From: Vibrio sp. VB16
Lineage (GTDB): Bacteria; Pseudomonadota; Gammaproteobacteria; Enterobacterales; Vibrionaceae
Reading direction: 5' to 3'
Length of the DNA: 64,000 nt
Assembly: GCF_015594925.2 (NCBI RefSeq)
Contig: NZ_CP087591.1
Coordinates: 1,426,001 to 1,490,000 of the forward strand
In this document: one piece after another, positions 8,313 to 15,811 of the stretch
Layout: each line of letters begins with the position of its first letter
How positions within the stretch are numbered: position 1 is the first letter of the stretch
The notes under the pieces: generated by a model
What the model was told of the DNA's origin: nothing
Databases searched by the model: none
What the model saw: only the letters and a program-made list of their open reading frames with translations
Translations under genes and position numbers: made by a program

Positions 8313-9761
8313 ATGAAAGGTGATATTGGTGTAATTGGTTTAGCTGTGATGGGACAAAACCTAATTTTAAACATGAATGATCATGGTTTTAATGTTGTTG
8401 CATATAACCGTACAGTGTCGAAAGTAGAAGATTTTCTTCAGGGACCAGCAAAAGGTACCAACATTATTGGCGCAAATTCGATGCAAGATTTGGTCGATAA
8501 ACTTGAGGTTCCACGTAAAGTGATGCTTATGGTACGAGCTGGTGATGTTGTCGACCAGTTTATTGATCAATTGGTCCCACTTCTCGATGAAGGCGATATT
8601 ATCATTGATGGGGGTAATTCCAATTACCCTGATACTAATCGACGTGTTGCAGCACTTAAAACAAAAGGTATTCATTTTGTTGGTACCGGTGTTTCTGGTG
8701 GTGAAGAAGGGGCCAGATTTGGACCGTCTATTATGCCTGGTGGCGCACCAGAAGCGTGGCCTCATGTTAAGCCGATATTCCAGAGCATTTCTGCGAAAAC
8801 AGAGTCAGGTGAAGCGTGCTGTGATTGGGTCGGTAAAGATGGATCCGGCCATTTCGTTAAGATGGTGCACAATGGTATCGAGTATGGTGATATGCAGCTT
8901 ATCAGTGAAGCATACCATTTCTTAAAAGAAGGGTTATCGCTTTCTCATCAAGAGATGCAAGCTATATTTGAAGAGTGGAAATCGACAGAGCTAGACAGCT
9001 ACCTTATCGATATCACCACCGATATATTGGGATACAAAGACGAAGATGGTGAACCTCTTGTTGAGAAGATTCTCGATACAGCTGGTCAGAAAGGAACAGG
9101 CAAGTGGACGGGTATTAACGCATTGGATTTAGGTATCCCACTTACCCTTATAACCGAATCTGTTTTTGCACGATGCCTCTCATCATTAAAAGATCAACGT
9201 GTTGAAGCAGAGCAGTTGTTTAATAAGACTATCTCACCGATAGAAGGTGACAAAAAAGTTTGGATAGAGGCTGTGCGTCAAGCACTTCTAGCATCTAAAA
9301 TTATTTCTTACGCGCAAGGTTTTATGCTTATTAGAGAAGCCTCTGAAGAAAACAACTGGGCACTCAACTATGGCAATGTCGCGCTTATGTGGCGTGGTGG
9401 TTGTATCATACGTAGTGCATTCCTAGGCAACATACGGGATGCTTATGAAAGCAACCCTGATATTCAGTTCCTTGGGTCGGATCCATACTTTAAGAATATT
9501 TTAGTCGATAGCCTACCAGCATGGCGAAAAGTTGCCTCTAAGGCGATGGAGATAGGTTTACCGATGCCGACGATGACATCGGCACTCACATTCTTAGATG
9601 GTTATACAACATCGCGTCTTCCAGCCAATATGATACAAGCACAACGCGATTATTTTGGCGCTCATACCTATGAGAGAATAGACAAACCGCTTGGTGAGTT
9701 CTTCCACACCAACTGGACGGGTACAGGTGGTAATACATCATCTACAACCTATGATGTGTAA
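8313..9761 (+). CDS. gnd: 6-Phosphogluconate dehydrogenase, decarboxylating
   Basis: It converts 6-phosphogluconate to ribulose-5-phosphate, CO2 and NADPH. The N-terminal nucleotide motif GLAVMGQNL, the substrate segment GTGVSGGEEGAR and the catalytic KMVHNGIEY stretch are intact. The C-terminal tail reaches the GTGGNTSS region typical of the enzyme. The 482-residue length is standard. It begins 3 bp after pgl with a GGAGA ribosome site and closes the operon. Two hairpins follow it. Confidence 0.97.
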   Translation: MKGDIGVIGLAVMGQNLILNMNDHGFNVVAYNRTVSKVEDFLQGPAKGTNIIGANSMQDLVDKLEVPRKVMLMVRAGDVVDQFIDQLVPLLDEGDIIIDGGNSNYPDTNRRVAALKTKGIHFVGTGVSGGEEGARFGPSIMPGGAPEAWPHVKPIFQSISAKTESGEACCDWVGKDGSGHFVKMVHNGIEYGDMQLISEAYHFLKEGLSLSHQEMQAIFEEWKSTELDSYLIDITTDILGYKDEDGEPLVEKILDTAGQKGTGKWTGINALDLGIPLTLITESVFARCLSSLKDQRVEAEQLFNKTISPIEGDKKVWIEAVRQALLASKIISYAQGFMLIREASEENNWALNYGNVALMWRGGCIIRSAFLGNIRDAYESNPDIQFLGSDPYFKNILVDSLPAWRKVASKAMEIGLPMPTMTSALTFLDGYTTSRLPANMIQAQRDYFGAHTYERIDKPLGEFFHTNWTGTGGNTSSTTYDV

Positions 9762-9779
9762 AAGAGTTTAATCTATTAG

Positions 9780-9815
9780 ACAACCATTAGATGAGTTCTG
9801 TATTGGTTGTTTTTG
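9780..9815 (+). terminator. Weak intrinsic terminator after gnd
   Basis: ACAACCA at 9780-9786 pairs with TGGTTGT at 9804-9810 across a 17-nt loop, followed by TTTTG. Confidence 0.5.
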
Positions 9816-9839
9816 TGAGATTGACGAATCGGTGAAATT

Positions 9840-9871
9840 AAAAAGGGATGTACAAATGTACATCCCTTTTT
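9840..9871. terminator. Bidirectional terminator between gnd and the PhnD-GGDEF gene
   Basis: A perfect 15-bp inverted repeat runs from AAAAAGGGATGTACA (9840-9854) to TGTACATCCCTTTTT (9857-9871). The A-rich and T-rich ends let it terminate both convergent genes. Confidence 0.9.
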
Positions 9872-9951
9872 GCGCATACCAATCATGGACCATTATCGAG
9901 TCAACAATATCGATGTCATGGAGAAGACATGAAAATTCAATTTACTTGGGG

Positions 9952-11919
9952 CTAAATATCACTTACCACGCAGTTTTTCCCTTGTTGCTTCGCCTTGTAA
10001 AGCGCCTTGTCCGCGCGGGTAATCGTATCTTCAATCGTTTGGTCTGGTTCTATTAGAACAGCGATACCAATACTAACCGTAAACTTGGTAAAGGCTTTAT
10101 CCGTCCTAACTGAGGTTTTTTCAATCTCTTTTCGTAGTCGTTCTGCGACGATATGAGCTTGCTCAATGTTGTTTTCGTGCAATAACGCAACAAACTCTTC
10201 CCCTCCCAATCGACAAAACAGATCGCTCGTTCGAAAAACGGTATGGCAAATATCAGAGAGTGAAACTAATGTTGCATCACCAGTAGAATGCCCGTTGATA
10301 TCATTGATTTTCTTAAAATCGTCTATATCAATCATCAGCAGAGCAAGTTTATTGCCGTAGCGTCGACAACGATTGAACTCAGCTCTCGCTAATGGAAAGA
10401 AGCCACGACGGTTCTTAGCACTGGTAAGAGGGTCTAAGGTGGCGAGTCGTTTGTTCTCTTCCACTAACTGTCTGTGACTGGATATATCCCAAGTCACGCC
10501 GTTAACAACCAATCCATTTCGTGATTTACTGTAGCGATGTATCGCAGCACTTTTTACAGCACAAAACTCGTTATTACTTTTTAAGATACGGTATTCTGCA
10601 TCAAATTTTTTCCCACCGCTTAAAGCAAGATGCATAGCAGTTTGAACCCGTTCGATATCATCAGGGTGAACTCGGCTATACCAATCTTGGGTTGTATATG
10701 TATTGGTCGTGTTTTCTAAGCCAAATAATTGACTGATTCTATCATCGGCGTAGAACTTGTTTTTCTTAATGTTCCATTCCCATATACCGAGTTCACCGGC
10801 TTCAGCAGCGAGTTGTAGCCGATTCGAATAATTTTTAAGGGAATTTTGAGCGTGGCGTAGCTCTCTAGTCAGTACTTTTTGACGCAAATACATAATGATT
10901 AATATGAAAAATGCGGCGATGACAGAAATGGCGACGGGTAAATGTTCGAGTGCAAACTGAGGTATGCTTGTCGTTTTCTGTTCATGGTATGGCGGCAGTT
11001 CGAGCTCTACTAACAACTCATGAACGCTCACATAGTTTTTAGGGTTGGTCCAACCCGAAATAGCCGCTGAATAAGCCGCTTTATCTTGAGGGGTCATAAG
11101 GAGTAAAGCGGCTGCGACCTGATTAGCGAGTTGATCGCTTACATGTGCAGACTTTGCAAAGGCCCAGTCAGGATATAGGCGAGTGCTTGTTAATTGTGGA
11201 TAGTCTGCGTTAGAGTTTTCACTGGGAAGAACGCTGAAATCATTTAAGGATATTTTTCCTTCTTCTTCCATCTGTTCTAGTGTTCCAGTGCGAACAATAC
11301 CAATATCAGCGGCCCCCTTCAGCACGGCCTGAATGACGAGATCATGGGTGCCTAAAAATCGCAGGCTTTTAACATCGGATACCATATCAATATCATCGTG
11401 TTTAAGTCGGGCTAAAGCAATTTCCCAGCCACCTAAGGAACGAGGGTTAACGGCGGCGACAGATTTATCCAACACATCTTTAGTGGTGTTTAACGTTAGT
11501 TTATCTGCTTTAGATATGATGACAGAACCTAAAGTCGTTGCATCATTGTTCGAGTATTTGGAAACTAGAGTGGCGATTCTAGACACGTTATGGGTATTTT
11601 CTAACTGCACATACATGGTCGGATTTAACAGAATAAAATCAACAGAATGTTCGCCGACTTTAAGGTCTATCTCATCAAAACTAAGCGGTATGATGTCAAA
11701 TTTCTTGCTTGGGATAGCCTGCTGTAAGTAATCGGCCGTCGCCGCCCACTTCTGTTGTGTAATCGTTTTGCCACGCTTAGCGAGTACACCAATGTGTATT
11801 GTCTCTTGGTTTTGCGCTACCGACGGGGGGGTAAAAACAAAACCTGTCACCAAGAGTAGAGTGGAAAGACATAGAAGATAAGCTCTTTTTAAGAACGGTT
11901 GTCTAGTTTTAGTTAACAT
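9952..11919 (-). CDS. PhnD-like sensor, PAS, GGDEF diguanylate cyclase
   Basis: This is a membrane-anchored signalling enzyme that probably makes c-di-GMP. After a signal peptide (about residues 1-36) comes a periplasmic domain like PhnD/phosphonate-binding proteins (about 40-300, starting with IHIGVLAKRGK). One membrane helix follows near 315-340, then a PAS domain (about 365-475, EWNIKKNKFYADDR) and a GGDEF domain. The active motif is GGEEF (about residues 571-575), and the RTSD inhibitory I-site lies five residues upstream, so it looks catalytically competent with product feedback. The ligand cannot be told from sequence; PhnD-type domains bind phosphonates, phosphate or other small oxyanions. 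Monocistronic, with a terminator shared with gnd. Confidence 0.9.
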   Translation of the reverse strand: MLTKTRQPFLKRAYLLCLSTLLLVTGFVFTPPSVAQNQETIHIGVLAKRGKTITQQKWAATADYLQQAIPSKKFDIIPLSFDEIDLKVGEHSVDFILLNPTMYVQLENTHNVSRIATLVSKYSNNDATTLGSVIISKADKLTLNTTKDVLDKSVAAVNPRSLGGWEIALARLKHDDIDMVSDVKSLRFLGTHDLVIQAVLKGAADIGIVRTGTLEQMEEEGKISLNDFSVLPSENSNADYPQLTSTRLYPDWAFAKSAHVSDQLANQVAAALLLMTPQDKAAYSAAISGWTNPKNYVSVHELLVELELPPYHEQKTTSIPQFALEHLPVAISVIAAFFILIIMYLRQKVLTRELRHAQNSLKNYSNRLQLAAEAGELGIWEWNIKKNKFYADDRISQLFGLENTTNTYTTQDWYSRVHPDDIERVQTAMHLALSGGKKFDAEYRILKSNNEFCAVKSAAIHRYSKSRNGLVVNGVTWDISSHRQLVEENKRLATLDPLTSAKNRRGFFPLARAEFNRCRRYGNKLALLMIDIDDFKKINDINGHSTGDATLVSLSDICHTVFRTSDLFCRLGGEEFVALLHENNIEQAHIVAERLRKEIEKTSVRTDKAFTKFTVSIGIAVLIEPDQTIEDTITRADKALYKAKQQGKNCVVSDI

Positions 11920-12051
11920 GTGATTAACAAGCTAATCCTTAAGCTATAAAAAAATTGCTGCAATTAAGTGGGGGACGATAGTAATCTTAATAATATATCT
12001 TCGTATAGTTATATACAAAGAATGTTATTTATTTCATCAGTAAATTATTTA

Positions 12052-12080
12052 AAAAAATAGGCGCTTTATGATAAGCGCCT
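12052..12080 (-). terminator. Intrinsic terminator for the 12139-12675 gene
   Basis: AGGCGCTT and AAGCGCCT form an 8-bp stem (12059-12080) with a six-base loop. On the minus strand it is followed by ATTTTTTTAAA. Confidence 0.85.
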
Positions 12081-12138
12081 AATATACAACAATAAAGTCT
12101 AGTTAATATGAACTGACAAGCAGTAGTATGAATTCTAT

Positions 12139-12675
12139 TTAAAAATGAAAGCGTGTATGTATCATCATCTGGCTACCATAAACGCCGTTATCTAGCAGTG
12201 AGGCGCCCAGCACGAGTTGTTGAGTAGAGTGGAAGCGAGCTCCGGCTTCCCACACGAGATGATTTTCGTTGTCATCAACCAACCAACCGATTTTTCCTTG
12301 TAGCTCCACATTATCGAGGAACCAAATACGCGTGCCAACATTAAACTCAGGCAATATGTCATCACCAATAATATTGCTAGAATCGTCTTTAATATTATGA
12401 ATCAACATTTGGCCTGTGACGTCAACAAACTGGTTAACAGGGCCGTTGAAACCAACGCCGCCTGCAAAATCGTAATCGCCTTCAAACTCACTATCGGCAC
12501 GAATAATAAAATGAGCATTTTCCATAAATTGCATGCTATAGGCTGCGCCAAAAGTTGCTGGGCCTGCTCCAACTCGGAAATCGAGAGCGTTATAAGGAAA
12601 GTTGTTTGCAGAAACAGACCCTATAGAAAGTAACAAAAGGCTGATAATTGAAAAAGCGCGAGCCGTGCTTAACAT
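12139..12675 (-). CDS. Small outer-membrane beta-barrel protein, YfaZ-like
   Basis: The product is a secreted protein of 178 residues with a clear signal peptide ending near SVSA-NN (about residue 24). The mature part alternates hydrophobic and polar residues in short strands with many glycines, and ends in HTRFHF, a terminal phenylalanine typical of outer-membrane barrels. Weak resemblance to the YfaZ family (DUF/PF07437) is my best guess, for example in the GGVGFNGPV and EAGARF segments. The function is unknown. The gene is monocistronic with its own terminator and is divergent from modA across a 490-bp region containing a large nested dyad. Confidence 0.7.
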   Translation of the reverse strand: MLSTARAFSIISLLLLSIGSVSANNFPYNALDFRVGAGPATFGAAYSMQFMENAHFIIRADSEFEGDYDFAGGVGFNGPVNQFVDVTGQMLIHNIKDDSSNIIGDDILPEFNVGTRIWFLDNVELQGKIGWLVDDNENHLVWEAGARFHSTQQLVLGASLLDNGVYGSQMMIHTRFHF

Positions 12676-13165
12676 GGAAACTCCATTTACTGTTTAATTT
12701 AATTATCTAATTGCTAGCAAAACATATGCCAAATATTGGCTTCATCGCGGGATCGCTTGGTTTTGTAATGCTATGGAGTCTATTTATGGCTATTAAGGTG
12801 TGCTGTTTTATTGACGTATCTTAATATATGACAACTATTTGACACGTGAATGTTTCGCATGTCATTTAGTTGTCATACGTTCAGGCGTCAATGATGCCTA
12901 ATTTGCACGTTCGCGTGTAAATAAATGGGTTCAAAAATTTTCATAATTAATTTAGGCAGTTATACGCTGTTTAGATACTGTACAAACAACAATAGTTGGT
13001 CTAGCAATTGGTAGTGGAGTGAGGTACGTCGCACCTTAAATGGCTAACGATATGTTATTTTGATGTCTAGTGACCTTTTTTATGTTTCTAGAATGCGTAA
13101 TACGTTCTATGGTAAAAATAAAATCGGCTCGGCAACGCAAAGATGGCATGTGAATAAGGATAAAT
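12676..13165. other. Divergent control region between YfaZ-like gene and modA
   Basis: This 490-bp stretch has no convincing gene; a 60-codon frame overlapping the modA start is out of frame and lacks a ribosome site. It contains a conspicuous 51-bp nested inverted repeat at 12827-12877. I looked for a ModE operator and a molybdenum-cofactor riboswitch and could not see a convincing match. Confidence 0.6.
12827..12877. repeat. 51-bp nested inverted repeat
   Basis: The outer arms TATGACAACTA (12827-12837) and TAGTTGTCATA (12867-12877) are perfect complements. The inner arms TGACACGTGAA (12840-12850) and TTCGCATGTCA (12854-12864) match at 9 of 11 positions around a TGT centre. Four TGACA half-sites result. 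It looks like a double operator; the binding protein is unknown. Confidence 0.75.
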
Positions 13166-13915
13166 ATGATTCGGTTGATAATTTTGTTGGGGTTATGCAT
13201 GCTATTGCCGCTAAAAGCGGCAATAGCGGCGGACAGCCTTAAAGTGTACGCTGCCGCGTCGATGACGAATGTTATCTCAGACTTAGCGAAAAGCTATTCT
13301 GATGAAACAGGCATTAGAATTGTAACGGTTTTTGCTGGCTCATCGTCATTGGCAAGGCAAATAGAGAGCGGGGCTCCCGCTGACCTGTATATTTCTGCAA
13401 ACAAAAAATGGGTAGATTATTTGCTAGCTAAAGGTCTGATATCTCAGGAAGGTATTCGCACTGTGGCCGAGAATGAACTTGTTTTGATTGCGCCTCTATC
13501 TCATCCTCAAAGTTCATTCGATTTTACCAGTACTGCTTTATGGAATGGTTTGTTATTAAATGAAAGGCTAGCCATAGGACAGCCAGAATCTGTACCTGCA
13601 GGGATCTACGCAAAGCAATCGTTAATCAACCTAAGTGTCTGGGATACGATTAAATCCAAAGTAGCACCGACAAGTTCAGTTCGCATTGCATTGGCGTTAG
13701 TAGAAAGAGGAGAAGCAACATTAGGTATTGTATACAAAACGGATGCATTGATGAGCGAAAAGGTGACGATCGTAGACAGTTTCCCAAATACACTACATGA
13801 TCCAATTGTATACCCTATGGCGATCATTAATAATGACCCTGTGGTTAAGTCCTTTGCTGATTTTTTAGTCAGCGACCAAGCAAAGCAGGTATTCGCACAA
13901 TATGGATTTAAATAA
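13166..13915 (+). CDS. modA: Molybdate ABC transporter periplasmic binding protein
   Basis: It captures molybdate (and tungstate) in the periplasm for the ModBC importer. The signal peptide ends at AAIA-AD (about residue 21). The mature N-terminus LKVYAAASMTNV, then FAGSSSLARQIESGAPADLYISA, is the typical ModA oxyanion pocket. The 249-residue length is normal. The ATG at 13166 follows AAGGAT at good spacing. A perfect 12-bp hairpin (13201-13227) lies inside the signal-peptide coding region. It is the first gene of modABC, and modB starts 35 bp after it. Confidence 0.95.
   Translation: MIRLIILLGLCMLLPLKAAIAADSLKVYAAASMTNVISDLAKSYSDETGIRIVTVFAGSSSLARQIESGAPADLYISANKKWVDYLLAKGLISQEGIRTVAENELVLIAPLSHPQSSFDFTSTALWNGLLLNERLAIGQPESVPAGIYAKQSLINLSVWDTIKSKVAPTSSVRIALALVERGEATLGIVYKTDALMSEKVTIVDSFPNTLHDPIVYPMAIINNDPVVKSFADFLVSDQAKQVFAQYGFK
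13201..13227 (+). repeat. Perfect 12-bp hairpin inside modA signal-peptide codons
   Basis: GCTATTGCCGCT at 13201-13212 pairs with AGCGGCAATAGC at 13216-13227 over an AAA loop, about 36 to 62 nt into modA. It would form a very stable mRNA hairpin just downstream of the start codon. Confidence 0.8.
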
Positions 13916-13950
13916 TTTAAGAAGTTCTCCGAAAGTGGAGTATAAATAAG

Positions 13951-14646
13951 TTGTCAGAGTTCGAGTTAGAAGCACTGTATTTAAGTCTGAAAATTGCCTC
14001 TATTGCCGTCATTGGACTCATTCCTATCGGGATAGGGTTGGCATGGTTACTTGCCAAGAAAGAGTTTTATGGCAAGCAAATATTAGATAGTTTAATCCAT
14101 CTTCCTCTGGTTTTGCCGCCCGTTGTTATTGGATACCTTCTTTTAATTGGGATGGGTAAACAAGGTGTTGTTGGTGCATTTTTATGGAATACATTCGGTC
14201 TGTCATTTAGTTTCAGCTGGCGAGGGGCTGCGTTAGCCTCTGCTGTTGTTGCTTTACCGCTGATGGTTCGCGCTATTCGCTTAAGCTTGGAGAATGTTGA
14301 CCCAAGGTTAGAACAGGCCGCTAGAACCCTCGGCGCAACACCTTTCAAGGTGTTTTATACCATCACTTTACCGCTCACATTACCCGGAGTCGTAACCGGT
14401 ACCATGCTTTCATTTGCGCGCAGCTTAGGTGAATTCGGTGCAACGATAACCTTTGTTTCGAATATTCCGGGTGAAACCCAAACCCTACCATTAGCGATGT
14501 ACAGTTTTATTGAAACACCCGGAGCAGAGTTTGCTGCTGCAAGGCTTTGCGTTATCTCAATTGTTGTAGCGCTGGTTTCATTGTTAATCTCGGATTGGTT
14601 GACGCGTCGGACCCAAAATCGTTTAGGTTATTCAAAAGTAAGATGA
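13951..14646 (+). CDS. modB: Molybdate ABC transporter permease
   Basis: This is the inner-membrane permease of the molybdate importer, with about five hydrophobic helices. The EAA-type loop that contacts ModC is visible at EQAARTLGATPFKVFYTITLPLTLPGV. The only sensible start is the TTG at 13951 (leading to SEFELEALYLSLKIAS), with GGAG about 12 nt upstream; a rare start codon may keep expression low. The 231-residue length matches the family. Its stop overlaps the modC start (ATGA at 14643-14646), implying translational coupling. Confidence 0.94.
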   Translation: MSEFELEALYLSLKIASIAVIGLIPIGIGLAWLLAKKEFYGKQILDSLIHLPLVLPPVVIGYLLLIGMGKQGVVGAFLWNTFGLSFSFSWRGAALASAVVALPLMVRAIRLSLENVDPRLEQAARTLGATPFKVFYTITLPLTLPGVVTGTMLSFARSLGEFGATITFVSNIPGETQTLPLAMYSFIETPGAEFAAARLCVISIVVALVSLLISDWLTRRTQNRLGYSKVR

Positions 14647-15779
14647 TAGAAATTAAATTAAATCATAAGCTTGGTGATATTGTTCTTGATATTGACCAGA
14701 GAATTCCATCAACAGGAATTACGGCCATTTTTGGACGTTCTGGTTCAGGGAAAACGTCACTTATTAATGCGATTTGTGGTTTGTACACACCTGATAAAGG
14801 GAAAATACAAGTTAGAGAGAAGGTGCTATTCGATCACGAAAACAAGGTCAATGTTGCAATAGAAAAGCGAAAAATTGGCTATGTTTTTCAAGATGCGAGA
14901 CTTTTTCCACATTATAGCGTGAAGGGTAACCTACTTTACGGTGTTCAAGATAAAGGTGACGGGAAGGGAAAGAACGAGCCGTCAGATTTTAGCCATGTCG
15001 TTGAGCTCCTTAATCTATCTCAGCTATTAAATCGTTTCCCAATTGATCTTTCCGGTGGAGAGAAACAAAGAGTGGCTATCGCTCGTGCTTTGCTTTCGAA
15101 TCCAGACATGCTGTTGATGGATGAACCATTAGCATCACTAGATTTGCCTCGTAAAAAAGAGGTAATGCCTTTCTTGGAAAAAATGGCTCAGGAAATCGAT
15201 ATCCCCATCCTATACGTGACGCATAGTTTAAGTGAAATATTAAGGCTAGCTGACTATATTATTCTGATGGAACAAGGCGGGGTTGTAACCAGCGGTAGTT
15301 TAGAATCTGTTTGGGGCTCTGACGCAATGAAACCCTGGCAATCATTTTCTGAGCAAAGCTCACTTTTTGACGCCGTTATTAGCCAGCACCATGACAAATA
15401 TGCGTTATCAAAAGTACGATTAACCGAAGAAACATCAATGTGGGTTCAACACCTAGACGAACCAGTAGGTACATCTATTCGATTACAGATCCGAGCAAAT
15501 GATGTCTCGATTACCATGAATAGAGCGACACAAACATCTATACGAAATATTTTGCCGGCAAAAATAGAACAGATTGACGTTATTGAAACAAAAGAAGGCA
15601 GTCAAAATGTGTCGGTCACACTCGATTTGGGCCACCAATGCCAACTCAAAGCAAATGTCACAAAGTGGGCATTTGACGACCTTAGACTTCGCACTGGTCA
15701 ACAGGTCTATGCGCAGGTTAAAGGGGTAAGCGTGGCGCAAAAAGATATGACGATGAAACATGTCATCGCCACTGGATAA
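14643..15779 (+). CDS. modC: Molybdate ABC transporter ATP-binding protein
   Basis: This is the ATPase that drives molybdate import. Walker A is GRSGSGKTS (about residues 33-41), the Q-loop is GYVFQDARLFPH, the ABC signature is LSGGEKQR, and Walker B is LLMDEPLASLD. A C-terminal TOBE/molybdate-binding domain follows (about residues 295-375), as is normal for ModC. I choose the ATG at 14643 because it overlaps the modB stop and gives the usual N-terminus MIEIKLNHK; a longer in-frame opening begins inside modB. Last gene of modABC; I see no strong terminator before the convergent kef gene. Confidence 0.95.
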   Translation: MIEIKLNHKLGDIVLDIDQRIPSTGITAIFGRSGSGKTSLINAICGLYTPDKGKIQVREKVLFDHENKVNVAIEKRKIGYVFQDARLFPHYSVKGNLLYGVQDKGDGKGKNEPSDFSHVVELLNLSQLLNRFPIDLSGGEKQRVAIARALLSNPDMLLMDEPLASLDLPRKKEVMPFLEKMAQEIDIPILYVTHSLSEILRLADYIILMEQGGVVTSGSLESVWGSDAMKPWQSFSEQSSLFDAVISQHHDKYALSKVRLTEETSMWVQHLDEPVGTSIRLQIRANDVSITMNRATQTSIRNILPAKIEQIDVIETKEGSQNVSVTLDLGHQCQLKANVTKWAFDDLRLRTGQQVYAQVKGVSVAQKDMTMKHVIATG

Positions 15780-15811
15780 TGAACATACACCCTGAGCCAG
15801 ATTAACTATTC

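Noticed and set aside
8367..8765. 132-codon frame opposite gnd
   Set aside because: It lies wholly inside the well-supported gnd gene, has no ribosome site and resembles no protein family.
12900..13165. Possible ModE operator or molybdenum-cofactor riboswitch before modA
   Set aside because: I could not find the paired TATAT-type ModE arms or the conserved riboswitch stems by eye; an Infernal search with the Moco model would decide it.
13060..13242. 60-codon frame overlapping the start of modA
   Set aside because: It is out of frame with modA, has no ribosome site and no family resemblance; modA has a better start and signal peptide.
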